Source: Mesonia ostreae (GTDB taxonomy: Bacteria > Bacteroidota > Bacteroidia > Flavobacteriales > Flavobacteriaceae). Taken from it: a stretch of 64,000 nt of DNA. A program made the position numbers and the translations under genes. Of the stretch, positions 17,790 through 26,114 are shown one piece after another. A model generated the notes under the pieces. That model made no database searches, had not been told where the DNA came from, and saw only the letters and a list, made by a program, of their open reading frames with translations. The stretch is taken from assembly GCF_031845265.1 (NCBI RefSeq), contig NZ_JAVRBG010000016.1:14550-78549 (forward strand), written 5' to 3'. Every line of letters starts with the position of its first letter. The first letter of the stretch is position 1.

Positions 17790-17886
17790 GCGCAAGGGAT
17801 TGCAGCGGCATCCTTTTTTAGATTTCTGCGAGAGCAGAAATCTAAAAAAGATATAGCGTAAAGCCCGACCCGTTAGGGATGCGCCC
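17790..17886. repeat. Flavobacterial intergenic palindromic repeat
   Basis: A 97-bp element with a perfect 16-bp inverted repeat (17814-17829 and 17834-17849) closed by a GAGA tetraloop of GNRA type. The flanks GCAGCGGCATCC (left) and GATATAGCG (right) resemble, as far as I remember, a repeat family dispersed between genes in many Flavobacteriaceae. It supplies an ATG at 17879 that is not a real start for the following gene. Confidence 0.7.
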
Positions 17887-17899
17887 AAAGAAAACAATT

Positions 17900-18442
17900 A
17901 TGAATATAGAATTTAGAAATGTTGAAGAATCTCAAATCGAGATGTGCGAATTAATGCTTCCTTCCCACTCTAATTTTAATGGAAAAATTCATGGAGGTCA
18001 TATTTTGTCTCTGCTAGATCAAATTGCTTTTGCTTGCGCTTCTAAACATAGCCGTGCATATTGCGTGACCGCAAGTGTAGATACGGTAGATTTTTTAAAT
18101 CCTATAGAAATTGGCGAATTGGTAACGATGAAAGCATCTGTAAATTATGTAGGAAATTCTTCTATGGTGATTGGGATTAGAGTGGAAGCAGAAGATATAC
18201 AAACTGGCGTGGTAAAGCATTGTAATTCATCCTACATTACGATGGTAGCTAAAGATGATCAAGGAAATTCGGTGAAAATCCCCGGACTTATTTTAGATAA
18301 TGAAAATGAAATACGACGCTTTCTAAAATGTGTAAAGCGTATGAAGATGAAGCAACATAGAACTGAAGAATTTCATGAAACCGATTTTTCATCTAAAAAG
18401 TATTTAGATGAACTGCAAAAATACCGAGTAATACTACCTTAA
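17900..18442 (+). CDS. Hotdog-fold acyl-CoA thioesterase
   Basis: A 180-residue single hotdog-domain thioesterase of the YciA/BFIT type, which hydrolyses acyl-CoA to free acid and CoA in the cytoplasm. The active-site loop appears as NFNGKIHGGHILSLLDQIAF, followed by the central strand CVTASVDTVDFLNPIEIGEL. The tail after residue 140 is basic (KCVKRMKMKQHR). The ATG at 17900 gives the conserved N-terminus; an upstream ATG at 17879 lies in the palindromic repeat and is rejected. Substrate chain length cannot be told from sequence. Confidence 0.85.
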   Translation: MNIEFRNVEESQIEMCELMLPSHSNFNGKIHGGHILSLLDQIAFACASKHSRAYCVTASVDTVDFLNPIEIGELVTMKASVNYVGNSSMVIGIRVEAEDIQTGVVKHCNSSYITMVAKDDQGNSVKIPGLILDNENEIRRFLKCVKRMKMKQHRTEEFHETDFSSKKYLDELQKYRVILP

Positions 18443-18512
18443 AGGTTAAACCTCTATAAAAATATGTATTTGCTATCGTATTTTTGGTATATTATCTAAA
18501 AATAAACTATCT

Positions 18513-18908
18513 ATGAAAACAAAATTATTACTCTTAGTTGTAAGCATCTGTCTTTTTAGTTGCTCTCCAAACATTGTGAACACGTGGAATATTGATACTT
18601 ATGAAGTGGTGAACGATAAGGGGCAAAATACTTCCGCTCAAAATATTGGAAGCATAGAATTTAAAAGAAATGGAAAAGGAACTAAAAATATAAGCTACAG
18701 TGTTTTTCAAAATGACTTTATGGACGAAAGTAATTTTAAGTACCAATTAAGTGAGGGCTATATCGTTATTAAAAATGAAGATAAAAATGCAAAAGATAAA
18801 TCTGCACTTAACAAAACTTGGATTATCGTAAGCGATAAGAAGAAAAGTCAAGTTTGGAAATCTACCGATGGCGGTAAAAGTGTTCAAACTTTAAAATTGA
18901 GCAGGTAA
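18513..18908 (+). CDS. Small lipoprotein, possibly lipocalin-like
   Basis: A 131-residue lipoprotein with the lipobox at Cys17 (LFSC). The mature part begins NIVNTWNID and continues as beta strands, in the manner of short lipocalin-like proteins in which an N-terminal W sits in a W-x-x-D context. No binding partner or enzyme motif is visible. It stands alone between the thioesterase gene and a convergent DUF423 gene, with a terminator 20 bp beyond its stop. Confidence 0.6.
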   Translation: MKTKLLLLVVSICLFSCSPNIVNTWNIDTYEVVNDKGQNTSAQNIGSIEFKRNGKGTKNISYSVFQNDFMDESNFKYQLSEGYIVIKNEDKNAKDKSALNKTWIIVSDKKKSQVWKSTDGGKSVQTLKLSR

Positions 18909-18928
18909 AAACTACCGAAATATCTATG

Positions 18929-18959
18929 AAAACCACCTTTTAAAAAAGGTGGTTTTTTT
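18929..18959. terminator. Intrinsic terminator
   Basis: The stem AACCACCTTTT/AAAAGGTGGTT is followed by a run of T. It separates the small lipoprotein gene (plus) from the DUF423 gene (minus). Confidence 0.8.
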
Positions 18960-18960
18960 G

Positions 18961-19356
18961 TTATAAGAATTTTCCGTACGAAAGAATATAAATGAGCATA
19001 CACGCCCAACCCGCTACCAAAAGCAAACCTCCTAATGGTGTTACTGGTCCTAGTAGTTTTATTTTATTTCCCTTGGCGGAAGTAATACAGAGACCATATA
19101 TGCTAAAACTGAAGAGAAAAGTTCCTAGTATAAATAACCAAACCATGATTACTTCTACTGTATTTACCAAAGGAAATTGAACTCCTACGATTAAAAGTAC
19201 AAGGGCGTGGTACATTTGGTATTTGACTCCGGTTTCAAAACTAACTAATTGTTCCTGATTGAAGATTTTCTTGAGTGCGTGCGCTCCAAAAGCACCAAAT
19301 ATAATCGCCAAGCCGCCGTATAAGGCAGCAAAAATTAAGGTTAATTCTTTTATCAT
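18961..19356 (-). CDS. DUF423 family membrane protein
   Basis: A 131-residue protein with four predicted membrane segments. It shows the DUF423 (YgdD-like) signature LIFAALYGGLAIIFGAFGAH at the N-terminus, GVKYQMYHALVLL in the second helix region and LLGPVTPLGGLLLVAGW near the C-terminus. Family members are small inner-membrane proteins of unknown function. The gene is divergent from satD and its stop codon lies in the arm of the terminator shared with the neighbouring lipoprotein gene. Confidence 0.88.
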   Translation of the reverse strand: MIKELTLIFAALYGGLAIIFGAFGAHALKKIFNQEQLVSFETGVKYQMYHALVLLIVGVQFPLVNTVEVIMVWLFILGTFLFSFSIYGLCITSAKGNKIKLLGPVTPLGGLLLVAGWACMLIYILSYGKFL

Positions 19357-19490
19357 AGATTTATTTTGAAGTATTAAATTGGTGTGGTTGATATTGCAAA
19401 GATAAAAACTAAAGCTTGGCTTCTAGCATAAATCATCCTTTTGAATTCTATCTAAACCGAGCTCAGCATTCCTTTCTTATTTTTAATATA

Positions 19491-19566
19491 TATCGCCTTA
19501 AAAAGCGATAATCGAAATTATCGTTTAATTAGACGATAATTGTATATATCGTTTTAAATACCGATA
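19491..19566. promoter_or_regulatory. Three-copy operator array TATCG-N10-CGATA, period 28 bp
   Basis: TATCG-N10-CGATA occurs at 19491-19510, 19519-19538 and 19547-19566. The three palindromes are separated by exactly 8 bp, giving a 28-bp period; the half-sites are otherwise conserved only in the TATCG/CGATA letters. The last copy ends 7 bp before the satD ATG at 19574. The satD product has a C-terminal helix-turn-helix, so an autoregulatory operator is the simplest reading. Confidence 0.75.
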
Positions 19567-19573
19567 TTTGAAT

Positions 19574-20188
19574 ATGACAAGTATAATCACAGGAGATATT
19601 GTGGCTTCTAGAAGCAAGCACAGTCCAGACGAATACCTAAATAAGCTGCGTTATGCCTTAGAAATCATTCAGCCGCAAAAATCCCTTTGGGAGATTTTTA
19701 GAGGAGATAGCTTTCAGGTAGAAATTGAGAACCCCTTACAAGCTTTTTGGAGTACGATCTATATAAAAGCGGTAATCAAGACGATTAAAAATTTGGATGT
19801 ACGAATGGCCATTGGGATGGGTGATAAAACCTATGAAGCTCCCCAAATAACCGAATCTAACGGCTCTGCTTTTATACGATCTGGAGAAATCTTCGAAAAT
19901 TTAAAGAAAGAGAAGACCAATCTCGCCATAAAAACAGGAAAAGAGTTTTTAGATAAAGAATTAAATACTTATTTTCAATTGACCTTAATTGCGATGGATT
20001 ATTGGACAGTCAACTCGGCGGAAGTAATTCAACTCACGATGGAAAATCCTAAGCATAGCCAAAAGGAACTAGGTCTTCTTATCGGAATTAAACAAAATAC
20101 GGTAAGCGAGCGTCAAAAGAGAGCTTTTTGGGAGGAGCTTCAAGCTTTTAATGAAGTGTTTTCTCATAAAATAAAATCTATACTATAA
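19574..20188 (+). CDS. SatD family protein with C-terminal helix-turn-helix
   Basis: A 204-residue protein of the SatD family (named after an acid-tolerance gene of Streptococcus; molecular function unknown). The N-terminus SIITGDIVASR is the family hallmark and resembles a nucleotide-cyclase-like start. The middle contains WEIFRGDSFQVEI and MAIGMGDKTYE. Residues about 150-190 form a helix-turn-helix (HSQKELGLLIGIKQNTVSER). I start at the ATG at 19574. It precedes the DUF3307 gene by 1 bp and lies directly behind a three-copy palindromic array to which it may bind. Confidence 0.85.
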   Translation: MTSIITGDIVASRSKHSPDEYLNKLRYALEIIQPQKSLWEIFRGDSFQVEIENPLQAFWSTIYIKAVIKTIKNLDVRMAIGMGDKTYEAPQITESNGSAFIRSGEIFENLKKEKTNLAIKTGKEFLDKELNTYFQLTLIAMDYWTVNSAEVIQLTMENPKHSQKELGLLIGIKQNTVSERQKRAFWEELQAFNEVFSHKIKSIL

Positions 20189-20189
20189 T

Positions 20190-20897
20190 ATGCTACTGGC
20201 ACTGCAACTTTTATTCGCGCATTTTTTGGGAGATTTTCTTTTTCAGCCTTACAGTTGGGTAAAAGATAAAGAGCGTAGAAAGTTAGCTTCGCCAAAACTG
20301 TATTTCCATATCCTGGTTCATATAGGTTTAAGCTATTTATTTATGTGGGATTTTAGCTTGTGGTATATTCCACTTATTGTTGGTGGAACTCATCTTATCA
20401 TAGATGCTGGAAAATTAAGTTTACAAAACGACAGGAATAAGCGGTCATTATTTTTTATAGATCAGGTTTTACACCTCATCGTCATCTTTGTGATTGCATT
20501 TGCTCGAAAAGGAAATTTACAATTGATAAATATTCCTAAAGAACTCTGGCTCTATCTCTTAGGAGCATTTTTGGTGACCAATCCCGCTTCCATAAGTATA
20601 AAAACACTTATCTCTGTCTATACTCCAAAAACGGAAATAGGCGAAGATGATTCGCTCAACAATGCAGGGAAATATATTGGTATTTTAGAACGCTTATTGG
20701 TGTACGTTTTTATTATTACACAACATTGGGAAGGCGTAGGCTTTTTAATTGCTGCTAAATCTATCTTCCGCTTTAGCGATCTCACTCAATCTAAAGACCG
20801 AAAGCTTACCGAGTATATTCTTATAGGTACTTTACTGAGTTTTGGAATTGCTATTGGAGTAGCGCTTATGGTAAACGTTTTGCGTTTCGCGGTATAA
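20190..20897 (+). CDS. DUF3307 family membrane protein
   Basis: A 235-residue integral membrane protein with about six hydrophobic segments. The N-terminus LLFAHFLGDFLFQPYSWVKD is the DUF3307 signature, and GGTHLIIDAGKL is a second conserved patch with an HxxxD arrangement. Function is unknown. The gene forms a tight two-gene operon with satD, a pairing I believe is conserved in Bacteroidota, so the two probably act in one process. A weak hairpin (ATCCCAG/CTGGGAT, 20907-20928) follows the stop. Confidence 0.82.
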   Translation: MLLALQLLFAHFLGDFLFQPYSWVKDKERRKLASPKLYFHILVHIGLSYLFMWDFSLWYIPLIVGGTHLIIDAGKLSLQNDRNKRSLFFIDQVLHLIVIFVIAFARKGNLQLINIPKELWLYLLGAFLVTNPASISIKTLISVYTPKTEIGEDDSLNNAGKYIGILERLLVYVFIITQHWEGVGFLIAAKSIFRFSDLTQSKDRKLTEYILIGTLLSFGIAIGVALMVNVLRFAV

Positions 20898-21044
20898 AAC
20901 GCCAAAATCCCAGATATATACTGGGATCTCACGCTTTTTAACTTATCCAGAAGACTAAAATCTTAAGCTACGGAAAATTTCATCTATACTAAATCTACTC
21001 AAAAGAGAAGGATTTTAAAGACTTAATCCTTCAACTGGATTGGT

Positions 21045-21515
21045 TTAATTGTTCTCTTCTCTTACAAATTCTCCTGCAAGAGTGAAATATAAATCAAGAC
21101 CATTAGATAAGTCGATTTCATACTCTGTACTTTCCGTATCAATTCCAATCATTTGTAAATCTGCATAATTCTGAATTACATAATTAGCTATAGACTCGGG
21201 TACAATTCCTTGCGGAAGTTCTTGGGTTTGTCCATCTACATCTAACCAATTTCCTTCCGAAGAAAAATCAACTTCGAAACCGTTAGATAGATTTACTTCA
21301 TATAAAGTTCCGTCGGGTTCTACTTGGTTGTTTTTCTCTACTCTTGTGTAGGTTGTATTTGGAAAATAAGTGGTCACAAATGTTTTTGCTGAAGCAGGAA
21401 GCTCTTCAGCTTGAATAACTTGATCGCTGTTAGAGTTTTCATCATCATTACTACAGGAAATTAAAGTGAGCACACTCAAACTTAAAAAGGCTACGGGTTT
21501 TAGAAATTTTTTCAT
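21045..21515 (-). CDS. PepSY-like (BLIP-fold) lipoprotein
   Basis: A 156-residue lipoprotein (lipobox LISC, Cys21; SNDDEN follows, an acidic surface-export-type signal). Two tandem copies of a PepSY-like repeat are visible: the first includes GTLYEVNLSNGFEVDFSSEG and the second STEYEIDLSNGLDLYFTLAG. Such proteins are common in Bacteroidota envelopes; an inhibitor or binding role is assumed for the fold but unproven. The gene stands alone, downstream of the 187-bp hairpin element. Confidence 0.8.
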   Translation of the reverse strand: MKKFLKPVAFLSLSVLTLISCSNDDENSNSDQVIQAEELPASAKTFVTTYFPNTTYTRVEKNNQVEPDGTLYEVNLSNGFEVDFSSEGNWLDVDGQTQELPQGIVPESIANYVIQNYADLQMIGIDTESTEYEIDLSNGLDLYFTLAGEFVREENN

Positions 21516-21598
21516 CAGTATATGTTTTAGAATTTAAGTAAAACTAAACAGGGAATCTGGAAACATGTTGGAAGAGATAATTAATTTTCATAATACAA

Positions 21599-21785
21599 AA
21601 GAGGCTGTCTAAAAAGATTTGAATACTGTTATTCTGAAACTGCCCGTACTATTCAGGCGGATTTATTTCAGAATCTCATCATATTGATTCGCAAATCAGT
21701 ATGAGAACCTGAATCAAGCCCGCCTGATTGAATTCACTTCGGGCAGGTTCAGAATGACAGAAATAGACTTTTTAGACAGCCTCTT
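21599..21785. repeat. 187-bp MITE-like giant hairpin element
   Basis: Perfect 18-bp terminal inverted repeats (AAGAGGCTGTCTAAAAAG at 21599-21616 and its inverse at 21768-21785) bound an element that is self-complementary almost throughout: ATTCTGAAACTGCCCG on the left answers CGGGCAGGTTCAGAAT on the right, and the centre CATATTGATT/AATCAGTATG folds at about 21692. It has no coding capacity. It lies between carB and the PepSY gene and may also act as a terminator. Confidence 0.75.
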
Positions 21786-21805
21786 AAATCTATAATTTAT
21801 TTTTC

Positions 21806-24658
21806 TTAACTCGTTAAGTACATTTTTCTACGAGCGTATAAGTCGTAAAACTCATCATCTCTTAGGCTATCGATAAATAAAATACTTTCTCCTGTACTTT
21901 TCATTTCAGGACCTAATTGTTTATTTACATTGTGAAATTTATCAAATGAGAAGACTGGTTGTTTAATGGCATATCCTTTCAATTGCGGATTAAAGTCAAA
22001 ATCGGTTACTTTATTTTCACCTAACATCACTTTGGTCGCATAATTTACATACGGTTCTCCATAAGCTTTTGCGATAAAAGGTACCGTTCTAGAAGCTCTA
22101 GGATTAGCTTCAATAATAAATACTTTATCATCTTTAATTGCAAACTGAATATTAATCAATCCCACTGTTTTTAATGCTAATGCAATTTTATGGGTATGAT
22201 CTTTTATCTGCTGAAGTACTAAATCTCCCAAATTAAAAGGAGGTAATAGAGCATTGGAGTCTCCAGAGTGAATTCCGCAAGGTTCAATATGTTCCATAAT
22301 TCCTATGATGTACACATTTTCTCCGTCACAAATCGCATCCGCTTCTGCTTCTATAGCTCCGTCTAAATAGTGGTCTAATAAAAGTTTATTATTTGGAATG
22401 CTACGTAATAAGTCTACTACGTGCGTTTCTAACTGTTGTTTGTTAATGACAATTTTCATTCCTTGTCCTCCTAAAACATAAGACGGACGTACTAAAATAG
22501 GGAAATCCAATTCATCGGCTAGTGCCAAGGCTTGATCTGCATTTTCGGCAGTTCCAAACTCTGGGTAAGGAATATTGTTTTCTTGCAATAAGGTGGAAAA
22601 ACTTCCTCTGTCTTCAGCTAAATCTAAGGCTTCATAGCTGGTTCCCATAATTTTTATTCCGTAGCGATCTAATTTTTCAGCTAACTTTAAGGCGGTTTGC
22701 CCACCTAACTGAACAATTACACCTTCTGGCTTTTCGTGACGAATTATATCGTAAATATGTTCCCAGAATACAGGTTCAAAATAAAGCTTATCGGCAATAT
22801 CAAAATCGGTTGAAACGGTCTCAGGATTACAGTTAATCATGATGGTTTCGTAGCCACATTCCGCGGCAGCGAGAACACCGTGTACACAACAGTAATCAAA
22901 CTCGATTCCTTGTCCAATTCGGTTAGGACCAGAACCTAGAACGATGATTTTTTTCTTGTCGCTTACTTCACTTTCGTTATCGGTATATTTTGTTCCATCG
23001 GGACGCTCTACTTGATTCTCGAACGTAGAATAATAATATGGAGTCTGCGCTTTAAACTCGGCCGCACACGTATCTACCAATTTATAAACGCGGTTAATGT
23101 TAAGTTCATCACGTTTATTATACACTTCACTCTCTAGACAACCTAACATATAAGCCACTTGACGATCTGCAAAACCTTTTTGTTTTGCTTCCAATAGCAA
23201 ATCTTTATCTAGATTGTCAATAGTGTAGTTAGATATTTCTCTTTCTAGAGATAATAATTCTTCATATTGCTTTAAGAACCACATATCTATCTTGGTAATC
23301 TCGTGGATTCTACTTAGAGGAATTCCTAACTGTATTGCATCATAAATCACAAATACGCGATCCCAGCTGGCATAGGTTAATTTCTGAATAATTTGATCGT
23401 AATCTTTATAACCTTTACCATCGGCTCCCAAGCCATTACGCTTAATCTCTAAAGATTGTGTTGCTTTTTGCAAGGCTTCTTGAAATGAACGGCCAATCCC
23501 CATTACTTCTCCAACAGATTTCATTTGGAGACCTAAAGTTCTATCTGAGCCTTCAAATTTATCAAAATTCCATCGGGGTATTTTAACAATCACATAATCT
23601 AAAGCGGGCTCAAATAAAGCCGAAGTAGATTTAGTAATTTGATTTTCTAATTCGTCTAGATTGTACCCAATGGCTAGTTTTGCAGCAATTTTTGCAATAG
23701 GATATCCTGTTGCTTTAGACGCTAAGGCGGAAGAACGAGAAACACGCGGATTAATTTCAATCGCGATAATGTCTTCATTTTCATCTGGACTCACGGCAAA
23801 CTGCACGTTACAACCTCCAGCGAAATCACCAATACTACGCATCATTTTGATGGCCATATCTCGCATTCTCTGAAAGGTCTCATCACTTAGAGTCATAGCA
23901 GGCGCCACGGTAATTGAATCTCCCGTATGAATCCCCATAGGATCCATATTCTCAATGGTACAAATAATAACTACATTATCATTTTTATCGCGAAGTAATT
24001 CTAACTCATACTCTTTCCAGCCAATTAGGGCTTTATCAATCATCACTTCGTGAATAGGAGAAATTTCTAAGCCTCTACTGAGTAAATCATCATAATCTTC
24101 CTCTTTATGAACAATACTTGCTCCTGCTCCTCCCAAGGTATATGAAGCTCTAATTACCAATGGAAAACCAAATTCTTGAGCGATTTCTTTTCCTTTAAGG
24201 AAAGAAGTTGCTGTAGCTTGAGGAGCCATTCCTACCCCAATCTTTAGCATAAGCTCTCTAAACTGTTCGCGGTCTTCTGTTATATTAATAGCATTTATAT
24301 CTACCCCAATAAGCTTCACTCCAAAATCTTCCCAAATTCCTTTTTCATCCGCTTCAATACAAAGGTTGAGTGCTGTTTGTCCTCCCATGGTTGGTAGTAC
24401 AGCATCAATTTGTGGGTGTTCTTTTAAAATCTCTATAAGCGACTTTGTGGTTAAAGGCTTTAAATATACATGATCGGCCATGGTTGGGTCGGTCATTATA
24501 GTTGCGGGATTGGAGTTAATGAGAATAGTTTCTATTCCATCTTCTCTTAAAGAACGTAAAGCTTGTGTTCCTGCGTAATCAAATTCGCAGGCTTGTCCTA
24601 TAACGATTGGTCCAGAACCAATAATTAAGATACTTTTGAGGTTGTTATTTTTAGGCAT
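21806..24658 (-). CDS. carB: Carbamoyl-phosphate synthase large subunit
   Basis: A 950-residue large subunit that makes carbamoyl phosphate from bicarbonate, ammonia (from the CarA glutaminase) and two ATP for arginine and pyrimidine synthesis. Both ATP-grasp halves are present: the first begins SILIIGSGPIVIGQACEFDY, the second KIIVLGSGPNRIGQGIEFDY near residue 570. The protein ends about 20 residues after GEVMG-like GESILFIDSL, so the C-terminal MGS-like allosteric domain of the ~1070-residue E. coli enzyme is missing. No carA lies beside it in this window. Confidence 0.95.
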   Translation of the reverse strand: MPKNNNLKSILIIGSGPIVIGQACEFDYAGTQALRSLREDGIETILINSNPATIMTDPTMADHVYLKPLTTKSLIEILKEHPQIDAVLPTMGGQTALNLCIEADEKGIWEDFGVKLIGVDINAINITEDREQFRELMLKIGVGMAPQATATSFLKGKEIAQEFGFPLVIRASYTLGGAGASIVHKEEDYDDLLSRGLEISPIHEVMIDKALIGWKEYELELLRDKNDNVVIICTIENMDPMGIHTGDSITVAPAMTLSDETFQRMRDMAIKMMRSIGDFAGGCNVQFAVSPDENEDIIAIEINPRVSRSSALASKATGYPIAKIAAKLAIGYNLDELENQITKSTSALFEPALDYVIVKIPRWNFDKFEGSDRTLGLQMKSVGEVMGIGRSFQEALQKATQSLEIKRNGLGADGKGYKDYDQIIQKLTYASWDRVFVIYDAIQLGIPLSRIHEITKIDMWFLKQYEELLSLEREISNYTIDNLDKDLLLEAKQKGFADRQVAYMLGCLESEVYNKRDELNINRVYKLVDTCAAEFKAQTPYYYSTFENQVERPDGTKYTDNESEVSDKKKIIVLGSGPNRIGQGIEFDYCCVHGVLAAAECGYETIMINCNPETVSTDFDIADKLYFEPVFWEHIYDIIRHEKPEGVIVQLGGQTALKLAEKLDRYGIKIMGTSYEALDLAEDRGSFSTLLQENNIPYPEFGTAENADQALALADELDFPILVRPSYVLGGQGMKIVINKQQLETHVVDLLRSIPNNKLLLDHYLDGAIEAEADAICDGENVYIIGIMEHIEPCGIHSGDSNALLPPFNLGDLVLQQIKDHTHKIALALKTVGLINIQFAIKDDKVFIIEANPRASRTVPFIAKAYGEPYVNYATKVMLGENKVTDFDFNPQLKGYAIKQPVFSFDKFHNVNKQLGPEMKSTGESILFIDSLRDDEFYDLYARRKMYLTS

Positions 24659-24711
24659 TACAATGGCTTAATTTTATGACACTTATAAAAAATACAGTAA
24701 TTTTTGGGTAT

Positions 24712-24742
24712 AAAAAAAGGCGTTACGCAATGGCAACACCTT
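24712..24742 (-). terminator. Terminator of rpmH
   Basis: Read on the minus strand, AGGTGTT pairs with AACGCCT (one G-U pair) and is followed by a run of seven T. It lies about 25 bp beyond the rpmH stop. Confidence 0.7.
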
Positions 24743-24767
24743 TATATTTAACAACTAATAAAAAACA

Positions 24768-24926
24768 TTAGTGTTTATGTCTATTTTCTGAAGATACAGA
24801 AAGTTTCTTTCTACCTTTAGCTCTTCTTCTAGAAAGCACTTTACGACCATTTACACTTGCCATACGCTCTCTAAAACCGTGCTTGTTTTTTCTTTTTCTC
24901 TTCGAGGGTTGAAACGTTCTTTTCAT
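24768..24926 (-). CDS. rpmH: 50S ribosomal protein L34
   Basis: A 52-residue ribosomal protein of the large subunit. The translation opens MKRTFQPSKRKRKNKHGFR and continues with MASVNGRKVLSRRRAKGRK, the invariant L34 sequence. It is highly basic. A terminator separates it from carB, and a full-consensus promoter lies 75-105 bp upstream. The usual rnpA/yidC neighbours are absent here; dissociation from that cluster is common in Bacteroidota. Confidence 0.97.
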   Translation of the reverse strand: MKRTFQPSKRKRKNKHGFRERMASVNGRKVLSRRRAKGRKKLSVSSENRHKH

Positions 24927-25000
24927 CTTAAAATATCTTTAATCTTCGTTGAATATCTTATTTATAATTACCAAAGCAGTTCTGCTTTTTAAACTGCGGG

Positions 25001-25031
25001 CAAATATACAACAAGTTTTTAGTCTCACAAA
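25001..25031 (-). promoter_or_regulatory. Promoter of rpmH (TTTG-N19-TATATTTG)
   Basis: On the minus strand TTTG (25031-25028) is followed by exactly 19 bp and TATATTTG (25008-25001). This matches the Bacteroidota housekeeping consensus TTTG-N19-TAnnTTTG in every fixed position. Confidence 0.85.
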
Positions 25032-25191
25032 TCTAACTTAAAAATAATTTTTAATTTTTTTAAGTGTTAAAAAATATGTGAAAAGAATCCATATGGCATT
25101 CTAATATCTAAAACTATGTTAAGCTTTTTTAAAATTGATGCTCATTAAAATTTAACCCCTTAAATTAGATTTAAATTTAAAAAAGTCAACC

Positions 25192-26010
25192 ATGAAAAAA
25201 ACAAGTTTAATCTTATCGGCTATCGCTTTAGTTTTTGCAACCTCTTGTAACAATGATACTAAGAAGGAAGAAAAAAAGACAGAAACCGAGATGAGCTCTA
25301 CAGAAGATAATGCTCAACAAGATCAAAAGATCACATTGACCAAACTAGAAGGTTCGCCAGAGTTTGCTAATTCTGGTCTAAAACTGAAATCTCCTACCGA
25401 TACTAAACAGTCTAAAAAGGAGATAGAATTTGATTTTGAAGTATCAAATTATGAATTAGGCGCACAAACTGAACCAGAGCAACCTAATATGTTAGCTTCC
25501 TCAGATAAAGGGCAACACATCCACTTTATCTTAGACAATGAGCCTTATTCTGCTCACTATGAATCTAAGTTTTCTAAAACTTTAGAACAAGGAGATCACG
25601 TAATGATTGCGTTCTTATCTAGATCATATCATGAAGCGGTAAAGAATGAAAACTCTTATGTAGTGAAAAAATTCTCTGTAGGAGAACCTACTCAAGATCA
25701 AATGATGGAGGTAGATTTTGAAGCGCCACATATGTTTTACAGTAGACCAAAAGGAACTTATAAAGGAGTGGACACGAAAAAAGTAATGTTAGATTTCTTT
25801 TTAGTAAATACAGATCTTGCCACAGATGCTAATAAAGTAAGAGCTACAATTAATGGAGAAGAATTTATGATAGACGATTGGGTACCTTACGTTATGGAAG
25901 GTTTACCTATGGGAGAAAACACGGTAGAACTAGAATTATTAGATGCAGATGGTAATCTTATTGATGGTCCATATAACAAAAGCACTAGAACTTTTATGCT
26001 AGAGAAGTAA
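25192..26010 (+). CDS. Conserved Bacteroidota lipoprotein, unknown function
   Basis: A 272-residue lipoprotein (lipobox FATSC, Cys19) with a low-complexity charged linker (residues 20-48) and a beta-rich domain. Notable segments are GQHIHFILDNEPYSAHYES, whose His residues recall metal-binding Ig-like domains, and HMFYSRPKGTYKG. The last 60 residues look like an Ig-type strand set (VRATINGEEFMIDDWVPYVM). I recall relatives labelled phosphopeptide-binding protein, a label I cannot support from the sequence. It is followed by a terminator and then a sigma/anti-sigma pair. Confidence 0.7.
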   Translation: MKKTSLILSAIALVFATSCNNDTKKEEKKTETEMSSTEDNAQQDQKITLTKLEGSPEFANSGLKLKSPTDTKQSKKEIEFDFEVSNYELGAQTEPEQPNMLASSDKGQHIHFILDNEPYSAHYESKFSKTLEQGDHVMIAFLSRSYHEAVKNENSYVVKKFSVGEPTQDQMMEVDFEAPHMFYSRPKGTYKGVDTKKVMLDFFLVNTDLATDANKVRATINGEEFMIDDWVPYVMEGLPMGENTVELELLDADGNLIDGPYNKSTRTFMLEK

Positions 26011-26036
26011 AAATTTACATCTTTTTTACATTTTTA

Positions 26037-26069
26037 TAAAGGCTACATATTATTTGTAGCCTTTTTTAT
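26037..26069 (+). terminator. Intrinsic terminator
   Basis: AAAGGCTACA pairs with TGTAGCCTTT around an 8-base loop and is followed by a T-run. It ends the lipoprotein gene transcript. Confidence 0.85.
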
Positions 26070-26114
26070 TAAAAAATTATTACATTTATACCATACCAAT
26101 TTTAATTATCGCGT

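Noticed and set aside
17879..17899. Upstream ATG for the thioesterase gene
   Set aside because: It lies in the palindromic repeat (GGGATGCGCCC), and the family N-terminus begins at 17900.
19491..19566. CRISPR-like or tandem repeat array
   Set aside because: Only the five-base arms are conserved at a 28-bp period; spacers are 8-10 bp, so it is an operator array and not CRISPR.
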